Shown piece after piece: positions 1 to 6,152 of a DNA stretch of 7,511 nt (positions are counted from its first letter, which is position 1; each line of letters opens with the position of its first letter). The stretch comes from Hadesarchaea archaeon (GTDB lineage Archaea; Hadarchaeota; Hadarchaeia; Hadarchaeales; Hadarchaeaceae), in contig JAUWBP010000042.1 in assembly GCA_030601665.1 (NCBI GenBank), forward strand, positions 1 to 7,511. Reading direction: 5' to 3'. The position numbers and the translations under genes are program-made. The notes beneath the pieces are model-generated. The model had not been told where the DNA came from and did no database searches. It saw only the letters and a list, made by a program, of their open reading frames with translations.

Positions 1-399
1 GGGAAGCGCATCGAGGAGGTCTGTGGCGAAGAGGTGCTCCGCCGGATCCTGCGTGGGCGCTACATCAGCCGAAAGGAGTACCGTGGGAAGTACTATCAGC
101 GGGCGCTCCAAGTCCGAACTCTAATCCGGCAGGAACTCATGAGAGCGCTCGAGCGGGTCGACGTCATCGTGGGACCCACCGTGCCTAAGCTCCCCCATAA
201 AATAGGTGAGAAAATTTCTGTGAGTGCTATGTATGCTTATGACTATCTTACTGTCCCCGCCAACCTTGCGGGCATATGCGGGGGGGTGGTCAAGGCTGGC
301 GATGTCAACGGCATTCCCGTGGGATTACAAATTCAAGGCAAAGTGCTCGGCGAACTCGATGTGCTCAAAGTCATGCGGGCTCTGGAGGCTGCGGCATGA
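1..399 (+). CDS. gatA: GatA, amidotransferase subunit A (3' end only)
   Basis: This is the C-terminal 132 residues of subunit A of the Asp-tRNA(Asn)/Glu-tRNA(Gln) amidotransferase, an amidase-signature enzyme that releases ammonia from glutamine or asparagine for GatB. The frame is open from base 1, so the gene starts upstream and its Ser-cisSer-Lys catalytic triad lies outside the window. Recognisable family blocks are the ALERVDVIVGPTVPKLP segment, then AYDYLTVPANLAGICGG and GIPVGLQIQGK near the end, which match the closing part of the amidase fold. The internal GTG at base 34 is not the start. The TGA at 397-399 overlaps the ATG of the next gene (ATGA), which suggests translational coupling. 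gatB follows one gene later, which supports the assignment. Confidence 0.93.
   Translation, partial: GKRIEEVCGEEVLRRILRGRYISRKEYRGKYYQRALQVRTLIRQELMRALERVDVIVGPTVPKLPHKIGEKISVSAMYAYDYLTVPANLAGICGGVVKAGDVNGIPVGLQIQGKVLGELDVLKVMRALEAAA
384..388 (+). promoter_or_regulatory. Ribosome binding site of the membrane-protein gene
   Basis: GGAGG lies inside the gatA 3' end, 7 nt before the ATG at 396. It supports 396 as the true start of the membrane protein, rather than earlier in-frame starts of an open frame that reaches back to 276 inside gatA. Confidence 0.6.
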
Positions 400-773
400 A
401 TGGAGGAGAAACCGCAAACCCGGCTAAATGGTCGAGAAACGCAGCCGTGGCGAATTTTGGGGCTGCGGGGTTTGCGATATTTGCTTCCATCTTCATGTGG
501 CACGCCAAAGTTATGCTGGCTGTTTTTAGCATCGCTCCGCCTCCATGGCTACCTTCTATGTCAGCAGGAACTTTTTACATCGTGGTATTTACGGGAGGAG
601 TTCTCGCAGCAATTGGTGGTGTGCTCTCATGGAAGAGAAAATACTACATAGGAGCCATCATCATCACGATAATTAGTTTTATCCTTGCAGGGAACTTCTT
701 CTCCTTATTAGCCTTGGCGTTTTTGCTGGCCGCCAAGGGGGAGTTTGCGCGAAAGGTTGGGTGGAAATTATGA
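396..773 (+). CDS. Small membrane protein, unknown function, within the gat operon
   Basis: This 125-residue protein was not recognised with certainty. A polar N-terminus (residues 1-16) is followed by hydrophobic stretches at about 18-45, 58-78 and 83-113. The last is long enough to be two short helices, giving 3-4 membrane passes. A proline-rich loop (SIAPPPWLPSM, 45-55) follows the first segment, and a short basic turn (WKRKYY) separates the later ones. This layout resembles small four-helix archaeal/bacterial membrane proteins such as the DUF4064 type, but that is only an impression. The start was chosen because ATG 396 overlaps the gatA stop as ATGA and has a GGAGG 7 nt upstream. Its own stop overlaps the gatB start in the same way. 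The base composition of 440-760 looks more AT-rich than gatB, which could reflect hydrophobic codons or a later insertion. Being a real gene is likely; its role is unknown. Confidence 0.75.
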   Translation: MNGGETANPAKWSRNAAVANFGAAGFAIFASIFMWHAKVMLAVFSIAPPPWLPSMSAGTFYIVVFTGGVLAAIGGVLSWKRKYYIGAIIITIISFILAGNFFSLLALAFLLAAKGEFARKVGWKL

Positions 774-2191
774 AGGTGAAAATAGGGTTAGAAATCCACC
801 TGCAGCTGGCGACTGAGCGTAAGATGTACTGCGATTGCCCCACCAATTACCAAGATGTCCCTCCAAACACGAACGTCTGCCCGATCTGCACGGGCATGCC
901 TGGGTCAAAGCCCCGCCCCCCCAATGAGCGGGTAGTAGACGCGGCGATTGAGATAGCGCTCATGATTGGGTGCGAGGTCATCACCGACAAGACCGTCTAC
1001 ATCCAACGCAAGCACTACGATTACCCAGACCTCCCCAGCGGCTACCAGCGCACGAGCCTGCCCATCGCCCTGGGCGGGGAGCTCCAAAGAGTGCGAATCC
1101 GGGAGGTGCATCTCGAGGAGGACCCGGGGCAGTACGACCCGGTAGCCGGCACCGTCGATTACAACCGCTCTGGCGTACCCCTCGTGGAGGTTGTGACCGA
1201 GCCCGACATCCGGTCGCCCGAGGAGGCCCGGAGTTTCCTGCGCACGCTCACCCGGGTGCTCGAATATACGGGAAAGGTCAGACCAGAAGCGGGAGGGGCG
1301 ATGCGTGCCGATGTCAACATCTCGCTCGAAGGTGGAGGACGGGTCGAGGTCAAGAACATCAACTCGGTCAAGGGGGCCTACCGCGCGCTAAAGTTCGAGA
1401 TCCTCCGCCAGCGCGAGAGGCTAAAGAGGGGTGAAGTAGTCGTCCGAGAGACCCGGGCTTACCTCGAGAGCCAGATGATCACCACCCCCATGCGCGGGAA
1501 GGAGCTCGAGGAAGACTATCGCTATATTCCAGACCCGGACATCTTCCCGCTCATCCTCGACAAGGCCCGGGTCGAGACAGTCAGAAAACAAATGGTCGAA
1601 GCCCCCCATCTTCGAGAAAAGCGCCTGGTCAAACAATATCGAATCTCCCCGGCCGCGGCGGGGGTGATCGTCAGCGAGCGGGAGCTGGCCGACCTCTTCG
1701 AGGCCGTCGCAAAGGAGGTGGACCCGAAGCTCGCCGCAACTTGGTTCCAGACGAAGCTCAAGAAAGTGCTGAATTACACAAAGCTGCGAGCTGCCGACAT
1801 CAAGTTCACGCCCAACCAGCTTGCCAGCTTGCTTCAAATGGTCGGGAGGAAGCAGGTAACGCCCGAGCAGGGAGAGCTCGTCCTGCGAGAACTCGTGAAG
1901 GAACCAGCGGAGCCAGAAGAGTTGCTCCGAAAGCTGGGACTTGCGCCGCTCGAGCGGGCTGAACTCGAGGCCGCCGTGGCCAAAACACTCGAGGAGAATC
2001 CCAAGGCTGTCGAGGACTACCTAAAGGGGCGAAAGGAGGCCCTGAATTTCTTGGCCGGCAAGGTGATGAAGCTCACACGGGGGCGGGCTGATCCCCGAAT
2101 GATCACCAAGCTCCTCCGGGCCAAGCTCAGGGGCAAGAGGAAGCGGAAGATTAGTCGGCGAAAAGCGCGTTCAAGAGTATCTCGGGCTTGA
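770..2191 (+). CDS. gatB: GatB, Asp/Glu-tRNA amidotransferase subunit B
   Basis: GatB phosphorylates the carboxylate of Asp-tRNA(Asn) or Glu-tRNA(Gln) with ATP and amidates it with ammonia channelled from GatA, in the cytoplasm. The product has 473 residues, close to the usual length. Visible blocks are KIGLEIHLQL (4-13), a four-cysteine zinc site (C21, C23, C37, C40), YDYPDLPSGYQ (83-93), HLEED (114-118), SGVPLVEVVTEPDI (134-147), MRADVNISL (178-186), VEVKNINS (192-199) and DYRYIPDPDI (249-258). The helical and YqeY-like tRNA-binding tail covers roughly 280-450. ATG 770 was chosen because it overlaps the preceding stop as ATGA; a GTG at 761 would add three residues. The protein ends with an unusual basic tail (about 452-473, 13 Lys/Arg in 22), whose last 13 codons are antisense to the end of ftsY. 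With only GatA seen here, GatC or GatDE status cannot be judged. Confidence 0.97.
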   Translation: MKVKIGLEIHLQLATERKMYCDCPTNYQDVPPNTNVCPICTGMPGSKPRPPNERVVDAAIEIALMIGCEVITDKTVYIQRKHYDYPDLPSGYQRTSLPIALGGELQRVRIREVHLEEDPGQYDPVAGTVDYNRSGVPLVEVVTEPDIRSPEEARSFLRTLTRVLEYTGKVRPEAGGAMRADVNISLEGGGRVEVKNINSVKGAYRALKFEILRQRERLKRGEVVVRETRAYLESQMITTPMRGKELEEDYRYIPDPDIFPLILDKARVETVRKQMVEAPHLREKRLVKQYRISPAAAGVIVSERELADLFEAVAKEVDPKLAATWFQTKLKKVLNYTKLRAADIKFTPNQLASLLQMVGRKQVTPEQGELVLRELVKEPAEPEELLRKLGLAPLERAELEAAVAKTLEENPKAVEDYLKGRKEALNFLAGKVMKLTRGRADPRMITKLLRAKLRGKRKRKISRRKARSRVSRA

Positions 2192-3206
2192 ACTCGACTA
2201 GGTCATCATACCCTTGTCCAGTTCCCAAAAACAAAATCGGCTTGCCGGTCACCTGAGTTATAGATAGGGCCGCCCCTCCCCGAGCGTCAGCGTCCATTTT
2301 GCATAAAATCGACCCACTTATCCCCACCGTTTGGTCGAAGGTTCGCGCCTGCTCGACGACATCGTTTCCTGTAAGGGCATCCCCCACAAAAATCGTGAGG
2401 TCGGGCTTCGCCACCCGTACAATCTTCCGCATCTCATCCATGAGGTTTACGTCTGTCTGCATCCGCCCCGCGGTGTCGACGAGGACAACATCTAGGCCAC
2501 GGGCTTTTGCGTGGGCTATCGCATCGTACGCGACGGCTGCAGCATCTGCCCCCCGCTTTTGCTTGATCACACCCACACCAAGTCTTTCGGCATGAATTTC
2601 GAGCTGCTCTATTCCAGCTGCGCGGAAAGTATCAGCAGCTGCGAGTACCGGTTTGTAACCTCGATTCATCAAATATCTCGCGAGCTTGGCTATGCTGGTG
2701 GTTTTACCATGGCCGTTGATCCCCACGAAAACTATCACCGCTGGCTCGCCCCGCGCACGCTTGGCGTCGATGACCTTGAGCAGGTCGACACTCTGCTCGG
2801 TCATTAGGACCTCTTGGATCGCCTGACGGAGCACTTCATCCGCGAGCTTCTTGGGGTTCTCCCGCAGGCCGAGCTTCCGCCCCGTCAGGCCGGCCTTCAC
2901 GCGCTCGATGACGTGGTCGGCGACCTGCACCGCGACATCGCTCTCGAGCAAGCCAACTTGAAGCTCCCAGATGATATCCTCGACATCCTCCGGGGCTAGC
3001 TCACTCCGGATGATGCGCTTCACAACCCGCCTTAACGCCCTGCGCGGTTTTCCGGGAGGTGGGACCGCTGGCGGGGCCTTTGGCGGGACTTCGGGTGGGG
3101 CCTCTGGAGGGGCTTCAGGTAGCGTTTCAGGTGGGGCCTCGGGCGCTGCCTTCTGACTGACGCGTTCCACTACCCGTTTGAGTTTCTGTTTCAGCTTCTC
3201 GAACAT
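2151..3206 (-). CDS. ftsY: FtsY, signal recognition particle receptor GTPase
   Basis: FtsY is the SRP receptor. It docks SRP-ribosome complexes at the membrane through a GTP-dependent heterodimer with SRP54. The 351-residue protein has a basic amphipathic N-terminal helix (1-19), a proline-rich linker (22-54), an N domain of helices (about 55-150) and the G domain. Motifs: P-loop GINGHGKTT (162-170), ADTFRAAGIEQL (191-202), DTAGR (244-248), a G4-like CKMD (302-305) where TKxD is usual, DARGGAALS (307-315) and the closing loop GTGQGYDDL (328-336). Ffh/SRP54 is excluded because the M domain is absent and the G domain is terminal. It is the last gene of the minus-strand operon, 16 nt after pfdA. 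Its final 41 bases overlap the convergent end of gatB, so no intergenic terminator is possible here. The Cys in G4 is worth verifying, although nucleotide-specificity Asp305 and Lys303 remain. Confidence 0.97.
   Translation of the reverse strand: MFEKLKQKLKRVVERVSQKAAPEAPPETLPEAPPEAPPEVPPKAPPAVPPPGKPRRALRRVVKRIIRSELAPEDVEDIIWELQVGLLESDVAVQVADHVIERVKAGLTGRKLGLRENPKKLADEVLRQAIQEVLMTEQSVDLLKVIDAKRARGEPAVIVFVGINGHGKTTSIAKLARYLMNRGYKPVLAAADTFRAAGIEQLEIHAERLGVGVIKQKRGADAAAVAYDAIAHAKARGLDVVLVDTAGRMQTDVNLMDEMRKIVRVAKPDLTIFVGDALTGNDVVEQARTFDQTVGISGSILCKMDADARGGAALSITQVTGKPILFLGTGQGYDDLVEFKPEILLNALFAD
3054..3137 (-). repeat. Degenerate 12-bp tandem repeat encoding the FtsY Pro-rich linker
   Basis: Residues 24-51 of FtsY read as seven consecutive four-residue units: APPE, TLPE, APPE, APPE, VPPK, APPA, VPPP. 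The DNA therefore has a 12-bp period over 84 bp, with synonymous drift between units. It encodes a flexible, probably extended tether between the membrane-binding N-terminal helix and the NG GTPase core. Confidence 0.75.
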
Positions 3207-3222
3207 CGAGCTTCCCTTGAGG

Positions 3223-3660
3223 TCACTCTTTCTTGGCCTTCTCGAGGATTAGCTCAGCCTCTGGCCTTAAGGCCTCCATGCGCTCCTCGAGCTTCCCCAG
3301 CTCCTCACGCGCTCGATTTAGAGCTTGCTCGAGCTCCGTCCTTCGGGCCTCTAGCACTGTGAGAGCATCTTCAGAACTGCGCTCCGCGGCAACATCCGCG
3401 CCAAGTCCGGTAATCACCTTCTCCGTCGTGGCCAGCTTGGCGGTGACGAAGGAGTCCGAGCCCATGGGCACGAGGATATCGGTCCCCGGTTTGAGCCCCT
3501 TTACGGTCTTGATCACCTCGAGGGTCATCGAGAGCTCGGACAGCGAGGCGGCGAGCAACGAGAGGTGCTGGTGAAGGGCCTCGGCTGTCGATTGGTGGCT
3601 GCTGAGCTCGCCTAAGATACGCTGCAGTTTTTTCTGCTCATCATCATTTAATTTTTCCAT
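3223..3660 (-). CDS. pfdA: Prefoldin alpha subunit
   Basis: Prefoldin is a hexameric (alpha2 beta4) cytosolic chaperone that captures unfolded nascent chains and hands them to the thermosome. The 145-residue length fits the alpha subunit. The layout is a long N-terminal coiled coil (about 1-55), a central beta-hairpin region (about 58-92) containing ILVPMGSDSFVTAKL and VITGLGADV, then a C-terminal coiled coil (about 94-143) rich in Glu, Arg and Leu. The two hairpins, rather than one, separate alpha from beta subunits. ATG 3660 lies 4 nt after the rpl18a stop and ftsY follows 16 nt downstream. This position between LX and FtsY is the standard archaeal arrangement and places nascent-chain folding next to membrane targeting in one transcript. 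Confidence 0.95.
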   Translation of the reverse strand: MEKLNDDEQKKLQRILGELSSHQSTAEALHQHLSLLAASLSELSMTLEVIKTVKGLKPGTDILVPMGSDSFVTAKLATTEKVITGLGADVAAERSSEDALTVLEARRTELEQALNRAREELGKLEERMEALRPEAELILEKAKKE

Positions 3661-3664
3661 CTAA

Positions 3665-3886
3665 TCATTCCAACATAGCTAGTATTCGAGGATCCTTTAC
3701 TTCCTCGGGTTTAACCTCGACCGCCTCATCTATATGAATTAGGTTGCGCTTGACCCTGTGCTTGCTCCCGAAATCTGAGTACACGCGCTCGAGCGCATGC
3801 TCCTTAGAAAGCGCCAGCAGCTCGCGCGTGAAGCGCTGGCGGTAGAGGCCCTTCTTGAACCAACCCCGAATGCGAAATATCTTCAT
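3665..3886 (-). CDS. rpl18a: Large-subunit ribosomal protein eL20 (LX / L18Ae)
   Basis: This is a 73-residue protein of the archaeal 50S subunit, also called rplX or L20a, and it corresponds to the N-terminal part of eukaryotic L18a. The sequence MKIFRIRGWFKK opens the typical beta strand. It is followed by FTRELLALSKEHALERVYSDFGSKH in pieces at about 19-43, with the Glu-Arg-Val-Tyr-Ser segment and the Lys-Arg stretch (RVKRNLIHID) that are characteristic of the family. Length is normal for LX. The start is ATG 3886, preceded by GAGGT at 3893-3897 with a 6-nt spacer, the site overlapping the stop of eif6. The neighbours eif6 and pfdA match the conserved archaeal order. Confidence 0.95.
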   Translation of the reverse strand: MKIFRIRGWFKKGLYRQRFTRELLALSKEHALERVYSDFGSKHRVKRNLIHIDEAVEVKPEEVKDPRILAMLE

Positions 3887-3895
3887 TTAATTACC

Positions 3896-4558
3896 TCATA
3901 TAAACCCTAATGCGCTCTCCACGCGGCCCAGCTCGGGGCCCGTCGTCACCTCGCCCGCGATCGCCCCGTTGGAGTTCGCTACCACGCACAAACCCACATA
4001 CTTCACCCCACCGCATGCGGTGCCGACCTCCGCAGGTACTCGAAGGACATTAGAGAGGTGCTCGATTTCCTCGCTTGACACATCTGGGTGTACGAGCGCC
4101 CCCTTGTTGGTCGCCACGCCAGCCGCGCCGACGTTTTTGATGCCGGCAATCGTCCCGCGCTCGACAGGAACTCCCAAACTTTCGCCTATGGCCCCCAAGA
4201 ATCCATCCGGTAGGTCAGGATTCGCTAGTGCGCCTTTGTCATTTGCAAGCACGATATTCCCGAACGCGGTGAAACGCCCGGGCACGCGTAGGACCTTCAC
4301 GCCCAATTTCACCAACCCTTTTTCTCTCATGAGCTCGAGCAAGTCGGAACACACGAGTGCCCTTGAATTCCCCGTCGCAAGCACTCCGAGGAGGGGACTC
4401 CCGTCGAAGCTGGTATTGAGCACGGGAACGCCGAGCGCGTCCAGCACGAGCTGCTCCCGCACGTGAAAGCGTTCTGGGAGCAATGCAATTTTGTCGGTAG
4501 TCAAGGCGAAGACGCCCAAGTACGGAATTCGACCAAAGCTCACCCTGACGATTGCCAT
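3896..4558 (-). CDS. eif6: Translation initiation factor aIF6 (ribosome anti-association factor)
   Basis: aIF6 binds the 50S subunit and prevents premature joining with 30S; it also acts in large-subunit maturation. The 220-residue product shows the fivefold pseudo-symmetric repeats of the family: GVFALTTDKIALLP (15-28), GVLATGNSRALV (58-69), GNIVLANDKGALANPDL (100-116), GAAGVATNKGALVHPDV (144-160) and GLCVVANSNGAIAG (189-202). Length is that of archaeal aIF6 without the eukaryotic C-terminal extension. ATG 4558 follows the rpl31e stop by 8 nt, with GGTGG at 4563-4567 serving as a plausible ribosome binding site. It sits among genes of 50S proteins (eL31 and eL39 upstream, eL20 downstream), which fits co-production with the subunit it binds. 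Confidence 0.97.
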   Translation of the reverse strand: MAIVRVSFGRIPYLGVFALTTDKIALLPERFHVREQLVLDALGVPVLNTSFDGSPLLGVLATGNSRALVCSDLLELMREKGLVKLGVKVLRVPGRFTAFGNIVLANDKGALANPDLPDGFLGAIGESLGVPVERGTIAGIKNVGAAGVATNKGALVHPDVSSEEIEHLSNVLRVPAEVGTACGGVKYVGLCVVANSNGAIAGEVTTGPELGRVESALGFI

Positions 4559-4566
4559 TGCGCCAC

Positions 4567-4818
4567 CTATTCAGCCAAGAATGCCTCAACCGAGCCATCA
4601 TCCTGCTTGACGACCCGCACCCGGATTCGCGGCAAGGGATGCTCCGCCCCGCGCTCCCAGAGTTTGCGGTTCAACACCTGGTCGAGCTTTATCTTCTCAG
4701 ATTTCATGTGACGCCTTAGGAACTTGTGCACGACCTTGACGGTCCGCGACGTCCGCTTCTGGCGGGGCACCCTTTTGGTTTCCCTCAGCGGGATGACGTA
4801 GATTCGCTCCTCGGGCAT
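4567..4818 (-). CDS. rpl31e: Large-subunit ribosomal protein eL31
   Basis: eL31 lies near the peptide exit tunnel of the archaeal 50S subunit, close to the docking sites of SRP and chaperones. From ATG 4818 the product is 83 residues beginning MPEERIYVIPLRETKRVP, the standard family opening. It is followed by a basic helical core (RTVKVVHKFLRRHMK), the LNRKLWERGAEHPLPRIRVRVVK segment and a short acidic tail, DDGSVEAFLAE. A longer open frame starts at ATG 4908, but its extra 30 residues lie wholly over rpl39e in another frame and have no counterpart in the family. The shorter start is therefore preferred. The gene begins 8 nt after the rpl39e stop, with only a weak purine stretch (GATGAG) before it, so coupled reinitiation is likely. 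Confidence 0.93.
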   Translation of the reverse strand: MPEERIYVIPLRETKRVPRQKRTSRTVKVVHKFLRRHMKSEKIKLDQVLNRKLWERGAEHPLPRIRVRVVKQDDGSVEAFLAE

Positions 4819-4826
4819 GGACTCAT

Positions 4827-4982
4827 CTACGGTTTTATGCGTTGCCTTCGCCAGCTGCGCCGTTTCGCGTGAGTACGCACCCTTCCCCCGGTTTTTGCCA
4901 TCACCCATACGGGGGCGCGCCTTGTGCGCCTGGCGGCTTTCCCCAGCCTTCGCTTGAGCGGCGCTGGTTTGTTTCGCGACAT
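4827..4982 (-). CDS. rpl39e: Large-subunit ribosomal protein eL39
   Basis: This 51-residue, extremely basic protein was found by reading the minus strand between pdcd5 and rpl31e. It begins MSRNKPAPLKRRLGKAARR and continues through APVWVMAKTGGRV, THAKRRSWRRQRIKP. MSRNKP at the start, PVWV-(hydrophobic)-K-T in the middle and RRxWRR near the end are the signatures of eL39. This small protein lines the wall of the ribosomal exit tunnel in archaea and eukaryotes. ATG 4982 immediately follows the TAG of pdcd5 with no spacer (TAGATG), and its own TAG lies 8 nt before rpl31e. The eL39-eL31 pairing is standard in archaea. Its small size makes it easy to miss in automatic calling. Confidence 0.95.
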   Translation of the reverse strand: MSRNKPAPLKRRLGKAARRTRRAPVWVMAKTGGRVRTHAKRRSWRRQRIKP

Positions 4983-5315
4983 CTAAACCCTCTTTATCTT
5001 GAACTTGTGCTTGCGCGCCTGCAACCTGCTCAAAATATCGCGCAGCTGGACGTCGGTAATCTTTGAACCCAGTCTTCCCGATTGAGCGAGCTGAATCAAC
5101 TGGAGCTCTAACTGCTCGGCGAACTCGGGTTTCGCAGCTCGAATGTTAGCCAGCCTACTCCGTGCCTCTGGAGTCATTATCTGCAGAATCGCCAGCCTTT
5201 TTTGGATCTCGTATTGCCTCCGTTGTTCGGCCTGGCCCTGCTGCTCCTCCACTCTTGCCCTCAGCTCAAGCATCTTTCGCCTGCGCAGTTCCTCAATTTC
5301 CTCCTCTTCCATCAT
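4983..5315 (-). CDS. PDCD5/TFAR19-family DNA-binding protein
   Basis: This is the archaeal homologue of human programmed cell death protein 5. Archaeal members are small helical proteins shown or proposed to bind double-stranded DNA; their cellular job is not settled. The 110-residue product has an acidic then mixed-charge N-terminal helix (about 1-40, EEEEIEELRRR and onward), the core QIMTPEARSRLANIRAAKPEFAEQLE in two adjoining parts (about 46-71), the segment IQLAQSGRLGSKITDVQLRDIL (about 74-95, quoted in outline) and a basic C-terminus, KHKFKIKRV. ATG 5315 was chosen because GGAGGGGG at 5323-5330 lies 7 nt upstream. A TTG at 5321 would leave only one nt of spacing, and ATG 5312 is also possible. 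The gene starts 2 nt after the rps19e stop and runs directly into rpl39e, as in many archaea. Confidence 0.93.
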   Translation of the reverse strand: MMEEEEIEELRRRKMLELRARVEEQQGQAEQRRQYEIQKRLAILQIMTPEARSRLANIRAAKPEFAEQLELQLIQLAQSGRLGSKITDVQLRDILSRLQARKHKFKIKRV

Positions 5316-5317
5316 CC

Positions 5318-5746
5318 TCAAGCCCCCTCCTGCTCTACAATTATCCGCTTGGCCAAATTCTCAAGCATCGCCACGCCTTTGGGGGTAATCTTCCGCCCAC
5401 CTCGCTCAACTTTCTTCACGAGGCCAACTTGCTCGAGCTGTTGAAGGATGGTGCGAATGGCCTTGCCCCCTGCCTTGCGAAAGTGCTCTGGTGCCTGCCC
5501 GCGGTTCTTTCGTCCGCCGTAGCAGGTGCGAAGTCTCGAGATGCCGACCGGGCCGTTCAGGTAAACCCGCCTAAGTAGCGATGCTGCACGCATGTGCCAC
5601 CAGTCGGGCTGCTCGGGAAAGCGCTCCTTGTGGACCCCTGTCTTGACGTAGTGACTCCACTGGGCTGGCTGTAGCTCGCTTAGCTTTTTCAGCTCCTCTT
5701 TCAGCATTGTGAGGAGCGCCTTTGGGTCGACTTCCTGCATTGTCAT
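5318..5746 (-). CDS. rps19e: Small-subunit ribosomal protein eS19
   Basis: eS19 belongs to the head of the archaeal/eukaryotic 30S/40S subunit and is needed for its maturation. The 142-residue product has the family's helical winged-helix-like fold. Key blocks are the opening VDPKALLTMLKEELKK (6-21), WSHYVKTGVHKERFPEQ (30-46), DWWHMRAASLLRRVY (48-62), the glycine- and arginine-rich GPVGISRLRTCYGGRKNRG (65-83), the helix FRKAGGKAIRTILQQLEQ (89-106) and the C-terminal RKITPKGVAML. Length is normal for archaea. ATG 5746 is preceded by GGTGG with a 4-nt spacer; ATG 5740 is an alternative two codons in. It follows a 64-bp gap after rnp4, the only real gap in the operon, and precedes pdcd5 by 2 nt. 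Confidence 0.96.
   Translation of the reverse strand: MTMQEVDPKALLTMLKEELKKLSELQPAQWSHYVKTGVHKERFPEQPDWWHMRAASLLRRVYLNGPVGISRLRTCYGGRKNRGQAPEHFRKAGGKAIRTILQQLEQVGLVKKVERGGRKITPKGVAMLENLAKRIIVEQEGA
5323..5330 (-). promoter_or_regulatory. Ribosome binding site of the PDCD5-family gene
   Basis: On the minus strand GGAGGGGG lies inside the last codons of rps19e, 7 nt before ATG 5315. It argues for that ATG over the TTG at 5321. Confidence 0.6.
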
Positions 5747-5810
5747 TTTTCCACCGTTAGCTCATTTTCGCTACCTTCGGACCATCTTTAATATTGTCAT
5801 CGCGCTTAAA
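5747..5810 (-). promoter_or_regulatory. Possible internal promoter before rps19e
   Basis: This is the only sizeable spacer in the minus-strand operon. Read on the minus strand it carries two AT-rich stretches that could act as archaeal TATA boxes: TTTAAG at its upstream edge (about 5805-5810) and AATATTAAAG (about 5785-5794). Initiation about 25 nt downstream of either would place the 5' end before the GGTGG ribosome binding site of rps19e. No hairpin stood out. The promoter reading is inferred from position and composition only. Confidence 0.3.
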
Positions 5811-6149
5811 CTATTTTTCGCGCTTCGGCCCGTACGGCAAACGGGTGATCCTGCCGCAGCGTAGACAGGTGATGACCACACAGGGGGGGTCAGGGCGAGT
5901 TCGGACGCGGCACGTGACGCTGGGAACCCAAAAGCTCTTGCATCGCCTGCAGAATTTTCGCTTCAGGTGGGGTGGGAACCTGACGTTGTAGCGCGTCGCG
6001 AGCTTCCATGCGAGCTGCACGTAGCGATCCGCGAGCTCCGGGCTTTTCTTAAAGACTCCTTCGGCCAGCTCGAAGAGGCACCCCACTCGCTCGGCTGCCA
6101 GCTTTTTGTATTCGTTAATTGGAGCACGGCGCGCACGATGGCGAGGCAT
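5811..6149 (-). CDS. rnp4: RNase P protein component 4 (Rpp21 / Rnp4)
   Basis: Rpp21 is one of the protein subunits of archaeal RNase P. It pairs with Rpp29 on the specificity part of the catalytic RNA and helps remove tRNA 5' leaders. The 112-residue protein has a basic helical N-terminal half (about 9-58, AAERVGCLFELAEGVFKKSP onward), then a zinc ribbon with CRRC (67-70) and CLRC (95-98). Between the cysteine pairs lies the family's VTCRVRTRP stretch (78-86), and GRITRLPYG (99-107) closes the domain. Four zinc ligands are intact. ATG 6149 has a strong ribosome binding site, GAGGAGA at 6156-6162, 6 nt upstream and inside the end of nep1. Only 3 nt separate it from nep1. An rnp4 gene near rps19e is known from other archaea. 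Confidence 0.94.
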   Translation of the reverse strand: MPRHRARRAPINEYKKLAAERVGCLFELAEGVFKKSPELADRYVQLAWKLATRYNVRFPPHLKRKFCRRCKSFWVPSVTCRVRTRPDPPCVVITCLRCGRITRLPYGPKREK

Positions 6150-6152
6150 GGG

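Noticed and set aside
276..395. Upstream extension of the membrane protein inside gatA
   Set aside because: It lies in a second frame over conserved GatA sequence; ATG 396 has the GGAGG and the ATGA overlap.
761..769. GTG start for gatB, three codons earlier
   Set aside because: ATG 770 gives the usual MKVKIGLEIH opening and overlaps the preceding stop.
970..1837. Long open frames over gatB on both strands (970-1434 plus, 1421-1837 minus)
   Set aside because: They are Arg/Ala/Pro-rich shadow frames of GC-rich gatB without family features.
3969..4466. 165-codon plus-strand frame opposite eif6
   Set aside because: It is antisense to a clear aIF6 gene, and its Ser/Pro/Thr-rich composition is typical of a shadow.
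4819..4908. N-terminal extension of eL31 from ATG 4908
   Set aside because: It overlaps rpl39e in another frame, lacks family support, and the standard eL31 opening begins at ATG 4818.
5771..5800. Nine-codon minus-strand ORF (MTILKMVRR) before rps19e
   Set aside because: It is too short, has no ribosome binding site or coupling to rps19e, and is expected by chance.
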